A program made the translations under genes and the position numbers. A stretch of 53,103 nucleotides of DNA from Candidatus Rokuibacteriota bacterium (lineage in GTDB: Bacteria; Methylomirabilota; Methylomirabilia; Rokubacteriales; CSP1-6). The notes under the pieces were generated by a model. That model was not told the DNA's origin. It did no database searches and saw only the letters and a program-made list of their open reading frames with translations. Shown here piece by piece: positions 17,808 to 27,300 of the stretch. Each line of letters begins with the position of its first letter. The first letter of the stretch is position 1. The stretch is from the NCBI GenBank assembly GCA_003220435.1, contig QHSL01000044.1, positions 1 to 53,103 of the forward strand, written 5' to 3'.

Positions 17808-18083
17808 CTAGCGGCGACCGTGCAAAATGTCGCACCAGCGCCGGTTGTCGTCGCCGCCGGCCTCGGCACTCCCCGACAGATACGCGGATGCGGTCACCAC
17901 TTCGTCGTCGGCGCCTTCGCGCGTCGGAGAGTGGGATTCGCACCAGCGCACGTCGAGGATTTCCTGGCTCGGATCAGCGTCGGGCTCACAACCAGGACAA
18001 TAAGCGCGGGCGACACACGGGGTGTCCGGAAGGTAATCCGTCACCGTCTTATGGCGAGAATCACTATCGCCATCCTTTCTCAA
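17808..18083 (-). CDS. Small Cys-rich protein, unknown
   Basis: This ORF has 91 codons from TTG 18083, or 78 from GTG 18044. The core carries CVARAYCPGCEPDADP, then VRWCESHSP, a helix and RRWCDILHGRR, five Cys in regularly spaced groups that could bind zinc or another metal. A TATATT stretch at about 18085-18090 would place a transcription start inside the longer form, so the GTG start is possible. It is convergent with the HAD gene (9 bp between stops) and divergent from murA. The composition looks like a real protein. No family is recognised. Confidence 0.6.
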   Translation of the reverse strand: MRKDGDSDSRHKTVTDYLPDTPCVARAYCPGCEPDADPSQEILDVRWCESHSPTREGADDEVVTASAYLSGSAEAGGDDNRRWCDILHGRR

Positions 18084-18270
18084 TATAGAGGAGCAACTCC
18101 TTCATGCATAATTTAAACCGCCATGCCGTCACCGGGATCCCACGGAGACGCGGGGCTAGGAATTTCACGGTGATGCGATCGATGGTGCAATGTGAGCCAG
18201 CCCAGACCTAGGCCGGATCTGCCCCCGGGGGTGGTAATTCTTGCCCCGTGGGCCTTCGGGTTGCCGAAAA

Positions 18271-18296
18271 TGTCAGCAGGCAGGGACTGCCTGACA
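18271..18296. promoter_or_regulatory. Hairpin directly upstream of murA
   Basis: TGTCAG (18271-18276) pairs with CTGACA (18291-18296) and GCAG with CTGC inside, with a CAG bulge and GGA loop. It ends 4 bp before the GTG at 18301, where a Shine-Dalgarno site would be expected. It may therefore limit initiation at 18301, or the true start may be a later GTG (18325), where the protein would begin at [10 protein letters not shown] as most MurA proteins do. The rest of 18084-18270 shows an AT-rich patch but no gene. Confidence 0.4.
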
Positions 18297-18300
18297 TAGA

Positions 18301-19608
18301 GTGACTAGACCCGTGAATTCGACGGTGGCGGATCGCTTCGTAATCGAAGGTGGTCACCCGGTCGGCGGAACCGTGACGCCGAGCGGGAACAAGAACGAGG
18401 CGCTTCCGCTCCTGGCGGCGGCGGTCCTCTCGTCGGGCACCGTCGTGATCGAGAACGTCCCCGACATCCGCGACGTCACGACGCTGATCGACATCCTCCG
18501 CGGCCTCGGCGTGCAGGTCGAATGGTCCGACGATCACGCGGTCGGCATCGACTCCTCGCGGTTGCGCGGGTCGCGCCCCGACGCCGCGCTCGCCGCGGAG
18601 ATCCGGGCCTCGTTTCTTCTCGCCGCGCCGCTCCTCGCCCGGACCGGCCTCGCGGTCTTGCCCCGGCCGGGCGGCGACAAGATCGGCCGCCGGCGGCTCG
18701 ATACCCACCTGCTCGCGCTCCAGCAGCTCGGCGCCCGGATCACGCTCGACGACGCGTACTACCACCTGGAGCTCACGGGGCCCTTCCGGGCCGCCGAGGT
18801 GTTTCTGGACGAGGCGAGCGTCACCGGGACTGAAACCGCGGTGATGGCCGCGGCGATGGCCGCCGGCAGCACACGCCTCTTGAATGCGGCCTCCGAGCCG
18901 CACGTTCAGGGGCTCTGTCACGCGCTGAACGCGATGGGGGCGCGGATCGCCGGGATCGGCAGCAACGTCCTGGAGATCCAGGGGGTCGGCCAGCTTCGGC
19001 CGGCGCGGCACCGCGTCGGGCCCGATCACATCGAGGTCGGATCGTTCGTCGCCGTCGCCGCGATGACGGGCGGTGAGCTCCGTGTCCAGCACGTGGCGCC
19101 CGACCATCTGCGGATGATCCGCATGGTGTTCGCCCGCCTCGGCGTGGAGACCACGATCGAGGGCACGACCCTCTGCGTGCCGGCCGGCCAGAAGCGCGCC
19201 ATCGTCGCCGACATCGACGGCGCGATTCCGAAGGTCGACGACGCGCCGTGGCCGGGGTTCCCGGCCGACCTCACCCCGCTGGCGCTCGTGCTGGCGACCC
19301 AGTGCGACGGGACCGTGTTGATCCACGAGAAGCTGTTCGAGAGCCGCCTGTTCTTCGTGGATAGCCTGATCGCGATGGGCGCCCGGATCGTGCTCTGCGA
19401 TCCGCATCGGGCGCTGGTGATCGGACCTAGCCGTCTCCACGGCGCCACCATCGTCTCTCCGGACATCCGGGCCGGCATGGCCCTCATCGCCGCGGCGCTG
19501 GCCGCACCCGGCCGCTCGGTCATCCGCAACATCCAGCAGGTCGACCGCGGATACGAGCGCATCGACGAGCGTCTGCGGAGCCTCGGCGCCCGGCTCACGC
19601 GCGGGTAG
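18301..19608 (+). CDS. murA: UDP-N-acetylglucosamine 1-carboxyvinyltransferase with Asp at the fosfomycin-target position
   Basis: This 435-residue EPSP-synthase-fold enzyme catalyses the first committed step of peptidoglycan synthesis. Lys31/Asn32 in [18 protein letters not shown] correspond to the UDP-GlcNAc/PEP-binding pair. [15 protein letters not shown] and [14 protein letters not shown] are further family signatures. The active-site loop reads [18 protein letters not shown]. The usual Cys (Cys115 in E. coli) is Asp126, the change that makes mycobacterial and chlamydial MurA insensitive to fosfomycin. The start may be GTG 18301, 18313 or 18325. It stands alone, with no other cell-wall genes adjacent. 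Confidence 0.93.
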   Translation: MTRPVNSTVADRFVIEGGHPVGGTVTPSGNKNEALPLLAAAVLSSGTVVIENVPDIRDVTTLIDILRGLGVQVEWSDDHAVGIDSSRLRGSRPDAALAAEIRASFLLAAPLLARTGLAVLPRPGGDKIGRRRLDTHLLALQQLGARITLDDAYYHLELTGPFRAAEVFLDEASVTGTETAVMAAAMAAGSTRLLNAASEPHVQGLCHALNAMGARIAGIGSNVLEIQGVGQLRPARHRVGPDHIEVGSFVAVAAMTGGELRVQHVAPDHLRMIRMVFARLGVETTIEGTTLCVPAGQKRAIVADIDGAIPKVDDAPWPGFPADLTPLALVLATQCDGTVLIHEKLFESRLFFVDSLIAMGARIVLCDPHRALVIGPSRLHGATIVSPDIRAGMALIAAALAAPGRSVIRNIQQVDRGYERIDERLRSLGARLTRG

Positions 19609-19664
19609 TCGTGCGCGGCTCGCCCGCCTGACGTAACATCCAACGACAACAAGGAGGCCCGCTC

Positions 19665-20857
19665 ATGCGTCCACATGTGCTTCGCCGGATACTCGTCGGC
19701 GCCGTCATTTCCGTCTCGGCGCTCGGGGCCGTCGTGCCGGCGCCCGTCGGCGCCGACGAGACGTGCAACTCACCCTACATGGCCAATTTGATAACGGGGC
19801 AGGAGGACTACCTGTACGTCTGGGCGCTCGGGATCAAGGGAGTCGGCGACGGCGCCGACAAGCTCGTCACGATTGACGTGAACCCGGCGTCGAAAAGCTA
19901 CGGCAAGGTGGTCCACAAGATCTCGGTGGGTGGCGGCCGAGGCGAGGCTCATCACATGGGCTTCACGGACGATCGCCGCTTCCTCTGGGCCGGCGGGCTC
20001 GACAACAGCCGGATCTCGATCTTCGACGTCGGCAGCGACCCGGCGCGCCCCAAGCTCGTGAAGTCGATCACCGACGTTCTACGCAATGCCCGGGCGCATG
20101 CTCGTGCAGGGGCTCTCCAACGCGAAGGACGGGGGCGGCGTGACCGGCATGGCGCTCTACAGCAACAAGGGCGAGCTCGTCGCTACGTATCCGATGCCGA
20201 CCACGGACGGCGGCGATGGCTACGGCTACGACATCGCCATCAACCCCCAGAAGAACGTGATGCTGACCTCGAGCTTCACCGGCAAGAAGAACTACATGCG
20301 CGCGCTCGGCGACCTCGTGAAGGACGCCGAGGCCATGAAGCGCTTCGGCAACACGATGGCCATCTGGGACCTGAAGGCGATGAAGCCGAAGAAGGTCCTG
20401 AACGTCCCGGGGGCGCCGCTCGAAATCCGGTGGTCGCTGAAGGACGGCGACACCTGGCGCCAAGATCCCGCTGCCGGTCGACATCAGCATCAACAAGGAG
20501 GGGACCGGGCTCTGGGTCAACACGTTCATGGACGGCAAGACGCGGTACTTCGACCTCTCGAATCCCGAACAGCCCAGGCAGACCTACGAGCGCGTGACCG
20601 GCAAGCAGGTGAACATGATCTCGCAGAGCTGGGATGGCACGCGCGTGTACATCGCCTCCTCGCTCCTCGCCCACTGGGACAAGGGGGGCGCCGACGACGA
20701 GCAGTTCGTGCGCGCCTTCCGCTGGAACGGCAAGGAGCTCATGCCAGCGTTCGAGGTCGACTTCCACAAGGAGAAGCTCGGCCGGGCGCACCACATGAAG
20801 TTCGGCTCGAAGACGATGAAGGCCGCGTATGACCTCGAGCGCACGGCGCGCCGCTGA
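19665..20857 (+). pseudogene. mtoX: Selenium-binding protein SBP56 / methanethiol oxidase, disrupted by two frame changes
   Basis: Three consecutive reading frames encode parts of one SBP56 protein. The first (19665 to about 20073) holds a signal peptide ending near PVGA, then CNSPYM and GEAHHMGFTDDRRFLWAGGLD. The second (about 20075 to 20456) holds TFYAMPGRMLVQGLSN and DGYGYDIAINPQKN. The third (about 20459 to 20857) holds IPLPVDISINKEGTGLWVNT, DGKTRYFDLSNPEQP and LGRAHHMKFGSK. At each junction conserved residues are absent (about a dozen at the first, about 30 or more at the second, judged from memory of the family), so these are deletions, not programmed slips. The intact enzyme oxidises methanethiol in the periplasm with copper, and the SCO1 gene downstream is its usual partner. 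Assembly error cannot be excluded. Confidence 0.85.
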
Positions 20858-21545
20858 GCTCGTGCGCATCCTCGCCGCCGGCGTGGCGCTCGCGGGCGCC
20901 GTCGCGGTCTTCTCCGTCGACGCCCACGAGCCCGACGCCCTGCCGGCGCCGCTGATGGACTTCGTTCCGCCGCCGGCCGGGAGCTATCCGCTCCACGCGA
21001 TCATGCGGGCGCCGGATGGCGCCGTGCTCGACCTCGAGGGGCGCCGCCAGCCGCTCCGTCAATTCACGTCGGGGAAGATCACGCTGCTCGGCTTCATGTA
21101 CACCTCCTGCGGCGACCCGCGCGGCTGTCCGCTCGCCCACCAGGTCTTCCACACCGTGCGCCACCGGGTGGCCACGCAGCCCGAGCTGCGCGACCGCGTG
21201 CGCCTGGTGTCGCTCAGCTTCGACCCCGCCCGCGACACCCCGCGCGCGATGCGCACCTACATGGCCGGCGTGCCGCCGGCCGCCGTGGAGTGGGCCTTTC
21301 TCACCACCGAGTCGCCGCGCACGCTCGTCCCCCTGCTCGACGGCTTCGGCCAGGACGTGCGCCTCGAGCTCGACGCCGGCGGCCGGCCGCTGGGGCCGCT
21401 CGCGCACGTCCTCAAGGTGTTCCTGATCGACGCGCGAGGCTCCGTGCGCGAGATCTACACGACGTCGTACCTGTACCCGGAGGTGATCCTGAACGACATC
21501 CAGACCCTGCACCTCGAGGGGACCACGCCGAGAACCGCCCGATGA
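20829..21545 (+). CDS. SCO1/SenC family copper chaperone-like thioredoxin-fold protein
   Basis: This 238-residue exported protein has a signal sequence at about 8-31 (AELVRILAAGVALAGAVAVF). The thioredoxin fold carries Cys94 and Cys100 in YTSCGDPRGCPLAHQVF, a longer spacing than the canonical CxxxC, and the metal-ligand His in GPLAHVLKVFLIDARG. SCO proteins deliver copper to cuproenzymes or act as thiol-disulfide reductases. The gene overlaps the end of the methanethiol-oxidase pseudogene by 29 bp, which matches known mtoX-SCO1 pairs. Its stop overlaps the rhodanese ATG by 4 bp. Confidence 0.87.
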   Translation: MTSSARRAAELVRILAAGVALAGAVAVFSVDAHEPDALPAPLMDFVPPPAGSYPLHAIMRAPDGAVLDLEGRRQPLRQFTSGKITLLGFMYTSCGDPRGCPLAHQVFHTVRHRVATQPELRDRVRLVSLSFDPARDTPRAMRTYMAGVPPAAVEWAFLTTESPRTLVPLLDGFGQDVRLELDAGGRPLGPLAHVLKVFLIDARGSVREIYTTSYLYPEVILNDIQTLHLEGTTPRTAR

Positions 21546-22387
21546 ACGGCGCGGCCTCGGCGCTCGTCACGACCGAGTGGCTCGCCGCCAACCTGGGTCG
21601 GCGGACCGTCCGCGTGGTCGACGGCTCGTGGCATATGCCCCAGCTCGGACGCAACGCGCGCGCAGAGCACGCGGAAGCGCACATCCCGGGCGCGGTCTTC
21701 TTTGACATCGACGCGGTCGCCGACACGCGCACCTCGCTCCCGCACATGCTGCCCAGCGCCGCGGCGTTCGCGCGGCACATGAGCGGGCTGGGGATCGGCG
21801 ACCGCGATCGGGTGATCGTCTACGACTCGCGCGGGGTCGTGAGCGCCGCGCGCGTCTGGTGGACCTTCCGCGCCTTCGGCCACGACGCGGTCGCCGTCCT
21901 CGACGGCGGCTTCGCGCGATGGCGCGCCGAGGGTCGTCCGACCGAGGCGGGGACGCCGACGCCGAAGCCGCGCCGCTTCACCGCCCGTCTGCGCCGAGGC
22001 CTCGTGCGCGATCTCGCGAGCATGCGCCGCAACCTCCGGACCCGGAAGGAGCAGGTGCTCGACGCCCGCTCGGCCGGCCGCTTCGCCGGCACCGAGCCGG
22101 AGCCGCGCGCCGGACTGCGCCCCGGCCACATTCCCGGCAGCCTCAATCTCCCCTACGACCGGCTCTACGACAAGGACGGCTCGTTCCTGCGAGGCGACGC
22201 GCTTCGCCGGCAGCTCGAGGCGTCCGGCCTCGACCTCGCCGCGCCGGTGACCGCCTCGTGCGGATCCGGCGTGACCGCTTCGGTGCTGGCCCTCGGGCTC
22301 TTCGTGCTCGGCCGGCCCGACGTCGCGGTCTACGACGGGTCGTGGACAGAATGGGGCGGTCGCGCCGATACTCCCGTCGAGCGCTAG
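21542..22387 (+). CDS. sseA: 3-mercaptopyruvate/thiosulfate sulfurtransferase (tandem rhodanese)
   Basis: This 281-residue protein has two rhodanese domains. The N-terminal structural one (about 5-135) has the HIPGAVFFDID and YDSRGVVSAARVWW motifs. The catalytic one (about 150-281) has GHIPGSLNLPYD and the active-site loop with Cys240 in ASCGSGVTAS. The CGSGVTA form is typical of mercaptopyruvate sulfurtransferases. It moves sulfane sulfur to a thiophilic acceptor. It overlaps the SCO1 stop by 4 bp, placing it in the sulfur-related run after the broken methanethiol oxidase. Confidence 0.92.
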   Translation: MNGAASALVTTEWLAANLGRRTVRVVDGSWHMPQLGRNARAEHAEAHIPGAVFFDIDAVADTRTSLPHMLPSAAAFARHMSGLGIGDRDRVIVYDSRGVVSAARVWWTFRAFGHDAVAVLDGGFARWRAEGRPTEAGTPTPKPRRFTARLRRGLVRDLASMRRNLRTRKEQVLDARSAGRFAGTEPEPRAGLRPGHIPGSLNLPYDRLYDKDGSFLRGDALRRQLEASGLDLAAPVTASCGSGVTASVLALGLFVLGRPDVAVYDGSWTEWGGRADTPVER

Positions 22388-22397
22388 GAGACCCTCG

Positions 22398-23588
22398 ATG
22401 GCGACGTCCGAGCTCGAGTTCAACCCGTACGATCCGGCGTTCAGCGCGGATCCGTATCCGACCTATCACCGCCTGCGCGCCGAGGACCCCGTCCATCGGA
22501 CCCCGATGGGCTTCTGGATCCTCACGCGCTACGACGACGTCGCGACCGTGCTGAGGGACGCGCGCTTCGGCCGCAAGGGCTTCGACGAGCTGATCCGCGG
22601 GACCTTCGGCGAGTCGAGCTTCGAGCAGGCGATGCTGTTCCGCGACCCGCCCGACCACACGCGGCTGCGGGCGCTGGTGAGCAAGGCGTTCACGCCGCGC
22701 GTGATCGAGGAGATGCGCGCGAAGATCCAGAAGACGGTGGACGCGCTGCTCGACCGCGTCCACGACGCGCGCGCCATGGACGTGATCGCCGACTTCGCCT
22801 ACCCGCTTCCGGTCAGCGTCATCTCCGAGATGCTCGGTGTGCCGGCCGAGGACCGGGATCGCTTCCGAGGGTGGTCGGCCGACATCGCCCGGAGCCTCGA
22901 CGCGATCGCAATGCCGACGGATCCCGGAGTCCTCGAGCGCGGCAACGCCGCGCGCCACTCCCTTTCGAGCTACTTCCTGGCCCTCATCGCCGAGCGGCGT
23001 CGGCGCCCCCAGCGCGACCTGCTCTCCGATCTGATCGCGGCCGAGGAGCAGGGCGACAAGCTCAACGAGGAAGAGCTGATGGCGACGATCATGCTGCTCT
23101 TCGTCGCCGGTCACGAGACCACGGTGAACCTGATCGGCAACGGCACCCTGGCGCTCCTGCGCAACCCCGACCAGCTCCGGGCCCTTCGCCGGAGCCCCGG
23201 GCTGATCGCGAGCGCGGTCGAAGAGCTCCTGCGTTACGACGCGCCGGTCCAGCGCACCGGGCGGATGCCCAACACCGACGTGGAGCTCGGCGGCAAACGG
23301 ATCGCCAAGGGCGATCTGGTGCTGAGCCTGATCGGCGCGGCGAACCGCGACCCCGCGCACTTTCCGGAGCCTGACCGCCTCGACATCGCGCGCGCCGACA
23401 ACCGCCACCTCGCCTTCGGCTGGGGCATCCATTTCTGCCTGGGCGCTCCGCTGGCGCGCGCGGAGGCGCAGGCGGCGATCGGCACGATCGCGAGCCGCCT
23501 GCCGGAGCTCGCGCTCGCGACGCCCACGCCCGAGTGGCGCGAGGCATCCGCGCTCCGCGGCCTGAAGACGCTGCCAGTCACCTTCTAG
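22398..23588 (+). CDS. Cytochrome P450
   Basis: This 396-residue soluble bacterial P450 has all signature elements. The I-helix oxygen-activation motif is AGHETTVNL (Thr241/Thr242), the ExxR is Glu276-Arg279 in EELLRYD, and the heme-ligand loop is AFGWGIHFCLGAPLARAEA with Cys347. The layout resembles CYP107-like class I enzymes that need ferredoxin and reductase partners, none of which is adjacent. The substrate is unknown. It starts 10 bp after sseA. Confidence 0.95.
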   Translation: MATSELEFNPYDPAFSADPYPTYHRLRAEDPVHRTPMGFWILTRYDDVATVLRDARFGRKGFDELIRGTFGESSFEQAMLFRDPPDHTRLRALVSKAFTPRVIEEMRAKIQKTVDALLDRVHDARAMDVIADFAYPLPVSVISEMLGVPAEDRDRFRGWSADIARSLDAIAMPTDPGVLERGNAARHSLSSYFLALIAERRRRPQRDLLSDLIAAEEQGDKLNEEELMATIMLLFVAGHETTVNLIGNGTLALLRNPDQLRALRRSPGLIASAVEELLRYDAPVQRTGRMPNTDVELGGKRIAKGDLVLSLIGAANRDPAHFPEPDRLDIARADNRHLAFGWGIHFCLGAPLARAEAQAAIGTIASRLPELALATPTPEWREASALRGLKTLPVTF

Positions 23589-23611
23589 CCGCACCAGGAA
23601 CGGGGACGAGT

Positions 23612-24031
23612 ATGGCGCTCCAGCTGTCCGACGAGATCAAGGCCCTGGTCCGCGGCGCGAACTTCGCCCATCTCGCGACGCTCATGAGCGACGGCTCGCC
23701 CCAGGTGGCGCCAGTGTGGGTGGATCTCGAGGGCGAGTCGATCGTCGTCTGCACCGGCGAGGGCTCGCTCAAGGCGAAGAACACCCGGCGTGACGCGCGG
23801 GTCGGCCTGTCCATCATCGCGATGGACAACCCGTACCGTGAGGCGCAGCTCCGCGGTCGGATCGTGGAGCGCAGACCCGACGCCGATTTCAAGACGATGG
23901 ACCGCGTCTCGCGGAAGTACACGGGCAAGCCGTTCCCCTTCCGCGACAACCCTGGGCAGCGAGTTGTCCTGGTGATCGAGGTCGTGCGGGCGCGGTTCGC
24001 GGCCTTGCCGTTCGTGCACGCGCCAGCTTAG
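23612..24031 (+). CDS. PPOX-class F420-dependent (or FMN-dependent) split-barrel protein
   Basis: This 139-residue pyridoxamine-phosphate-oxidase-fold protein has NFAHLATLMSDGSPQVAPVW at the N-terminus, GSLKAKNTRRDARVGLSI in the cofactor loop and QLRGRIVE in the barrel. These fit the PPOX F420-dependent family (TIGR03618-like). It would bind a deazaflavin or flavin and reduce or oxidise an unknown small molecule. The ATG at 23612 lies 23 bp after the P450 stop. The gene ends at the tandem-repeat block. Confidence 0.87.
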   Translation: MALQLSDEIKALVRGANFAHLATLMSDGSPQVAPVWVDLEGESIVVCTGEGSLKAKNTRRDARVGLSIIAMDNPYREAQLRGRIVERRPDADFKTMDRVSRKYTGKPFPFRDNPGQRVVLVIEVVRARFAALPFVHAPA

Positions 24032-24039
24032 ATGGGGGG

Positions 24040-24320
24040 CCTCGAAGGGCCCCCCATACCCCCCACTGCTCGGCCGCGCCCCGGCTCAGCCGGGGTGCGC
24101 CTCGAGATCCCATCGCGTGCCGGGGAGCCTCGAAGGGCCCCCATACCCCCACTGCTCGGCCGCGCCCCGGCTCAGCCGGGGTGCGCCTCGAGATCCCATC
24201 GCGTGCCCGGGGGCCTCGAAGGGCCCCCCATACCCCCCACTGCTCGGCCGCGCCCCGGCTCAGCCGGGGTGCGCCTCGAGATCCCATCGCGTGCCCGGGG
24301 GCCTCGAAGGGCCCCCCTAC
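24040..24320. repeat. Three tandem ~87-bp repeats with internal hairpins
   Basis: Unit starts (CCTCGAAGGG) are at 24040, 24128, 24214 and 24302, giving spacings of 88, 86 and 88 bp; the fourth copy is partial. Each unit contains two strong palindromes, one around GGCC-TCGAA-GGGCC flanked by long G and C runs, and CCCCGGC-TCA-GCCGGGG. The block fills the whole gap between the convergent PPOX and cyclase genes. No T-tract follows, so the hairpins may end transcription only by structure. It is not a CRISPR: units are contiguous without variable spacers. Confidence 0.85.
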
Positions 24321-24328
24321 CGCTCCAC

Positions 24329-27300
24329 CTAGCTGCCGGCGGCCTCACGCTCGACGTGCGCCTGGTCGACCCAGAGCGCCATGCCCATCGCGCTGAAGCT
24401 CGAGAGCGCGGCGCCGGTGTGTTCGCGCGCGCGATCGCGGTGGCCCGCCTGCCGGTGCAGGCGCCCCAGGCCCAGGCGGCAGTGCGCGGCGAGCGGGCGC
24501 ATCTGGAGCGCGTCCGCCAGGTCGAGCGCTCGCTGGTACGCCGCCTCCACCGTCGCGACGTCCGGCGTCTCGCCGCGCGCGTCGATGTCGGCGAGCAGGC
24601 ATCGCGCGTACGCCTGCTGGCCGCGCTCCTGGCGCTCCTCGGCCGTGGTAAGGGCCCGTCCCGCGTGGTCTAGGGCGGAGTCGCGGCGGCCGGCATAGAG
24701 ATGCGCCTGGCCGAGCCACGTGAGCCGCATCGCATGACCGGCAACGAGTCGCATCGACGCGGCGCGCTCGAGCGTCTGCTCCAGCAGCGTCACCGCGGCC
24801 CCGGCCCGTCCTTCGAGCGTGTAGGCGGCGCCGAGCGGGCCCGTGATAAACGGCGCGAAGAACGGGATGCTCTCCACCCGCGCGAGCACGAGGCCCTCCT
24901 CGAGCGCCGGGATCGCCTTGTCGATGTCTCCACGGATCACATAGACGATTCCGCGGCCGAAGAGCGCCTGGAGACGGCTATAGGCGTGGTCGCCGGCGGC
25001 CGCGATCTCCGCGCCTTCCTCGGCGACATCCACGGCTTCGTCGAGCTCGCCGAGCTCGGCGAGGGTCCACGCGAGCCACGAGCGCGCCCACACCGAGGGG
25101 AACGCGGCCATGTCGAATCGCTCGTGCACGAGGCCGCCCTGGAGCGAGGCGACGACCTGGCGCAGTAGATCGGCGGCGGAGAGGTAGTTGCCGAGGGCGT
25201 GGTTCGCCTGCCCGAGCCGGCAGGTGGACAGCACGCGCATCGCGAAGCTCCCGAAGGAGGCCGCGATCGTCAGGTCGCGCTCGGCCGCCTTGACGGCCCG
25301 ATCGTGCTCGCCCTGCCACCAGAGCTGACCGGGGCTTTCCGGGCCTCGGCCGATCACCGCGTCGATCTCTTCGGGCGCCACCACATCCGCGAGATCACGC
25401 AAGTGGGTGATCGCCTTGCTCCACACCTCGCCCCGGAACGCGTGGTGGATGAGCTGATCGCGATGCTCGGCCAGCGCATCGGGGTAGCTGCGCTCGATCG
25501 CCTCGACGAGGCGCGCGTGCATGCCGCGCCGGCGCTCGTGCAGCAGGCTCGCGTACGCGACCTCGTGCGTCAGCGTGTGCTTGAAGGTGTACTCGGCGTC
25601 GGGAAAGAGACGCGTCTCGTAGATGAACTCCGCCGACTGCAGGCGCGCGAGCCCGCGCGATAGATCGGGCTCGGGCTGCTCGGCGATCGCCTGCAGCAGC
25701 ACGAGCGGCACGTCCTTGCCGACGACCGAGGCCGACTGCAGCAGGCGCTTGTCCTCCGGCGGCAGGCGATCGATGCGCGCGGCCAGGATGGCCTGGACCG
25801 TCTCCGGGAGCTGGACGACCTGGACGGACTTCGCGAGACGATAGGCGCCCGGCGCGCCGGCCAGCACGCCGGTCTCGGCGAGCCCGCGCACACTCTCTTC
25901 GAGAAAGAACGGGTTGCCCTGAGCACGCGCGATCAGCATCGACGTCAGCGGCCCGAGCTCGGCGTCGCCGCCCAGCAGCGCGCCCACGAGCGCCTCCGCC
26001 GACGCCGGGGCCAGCGGGTCGAGACGGATCTGGCCGTAGTAGGTCTTGCCGCCCCAGCCGTGCTGAAACTCGGGGCGGTAGTTCACGAGCAGCAGCAGGC
26101 GGTGCGAGGGCACGCTCTCGACGAGGCTCTCGACCAGCACCTGGGTGTCGGCGTCGATCCAGTGGAGGTCTTCCAGGATGACCAGCAGCGGCTGGGCCTG
26201 GCTCTCCCGGAGCAGGACGCGCTTGACCGCATCGATGGTTCGCTGCCGCTGCCCCTCGCCGCCGAGCTGCTTCCACGCCGCGTCGTCCACCGGCACATCG
26301 AGCAGCGCCTGCAGCGCGGGAAGCGCGGGCCGGAGCGTCTCGTCCAGGGCCAGGAGCTTGCCGGTGAGCTTTTCGCGAACGCGGCGCTCGTCGTCGCGGT
26401 CCTCGATGCCGAGATAGGCCTTCAGGAGGCGGACGACGGGGAGGAACGGCGCGCCCTTGCCGTAGGAGACGGCGCTCGACTCCAGCACGAGCCAGCCGTC
26501 GGTCCGGTGCGAGCGCCCCAGCTCCCACATGAGGCGCGACTTCCCGACGCCGGGCTCGCCGACCACGGCCACGACCTGTCCCGCTCCGGCGCCGGCGCGC
26601 TCCATCGCCGCGCGCAGCTGCTCGAGCTCGGCGTCGCGGCCGATGAAGCGCGTGAGACCCCGGGAGGCGGACACTTGAAGGCGCGTCAGCGTCGACTCGG
26701 CGCCGAGGAGCTCGAAGACGTCCACCGGCTCGGCGAGGCCACGGATCGGCACCGCGCCCAGTCCCCTCACGCGCACGTAGCCCTCGACGAGGCGGAGCGT
26801 CGACCGCGTGAGCAGGGTCGAGCCGGGCTTCGCCATCTGTTCGACGCGCGCCGCCAGGTGGGTCGTCTCGCCGACGGCGGTGTAGTCCATGCGGAGGTCA
26901 CTGCCGATCGAGCGGACGACGACCGCGCCGGAGTTCAGACCGATCCGGATCTGCAGCGGCGCGCCATGCGTGCGCTGGATCTCGTCGGCGTACCGACCCA
27001 CGCGGTCCTGCATGCGCAGCGCCGCGTAGCAGGCGCGGATCGCATGGTCCTCGTGCGCGAGCGGCGCCCCGAAGAGGGCCATGATGCCGTCACCCATGAT
27101 CTGGTTCACGACGCCCTCGTAGTGGTGCACGGCTTCCATCATGTGCTCGAGCACGGGATCGAGGAGCCGCCGGACCTCTTCGGGATCGCGCTCGGCGACG
27201 AACAGCTCCAGGGAGCTCTTCGAATCGGCGAACAGGACGGTGACGTTCTTCCGCTCACCCTCGAGCGCGACGCGCGAGGTCAGGATCCGGTCGGCAAGAT

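Noticed and set aside
20073-20460. Programmed frameshifting in the methanethiol oxidase gene
   Set aside because: No slippery site is seen, and conserved residues are missing at both junctions, so deletion or assembly error is more likely.
24040-24320. CRISPR array
   Set aside because: Units of about 87 bp are contiguous with no unique spacers, and no cas gene is near.
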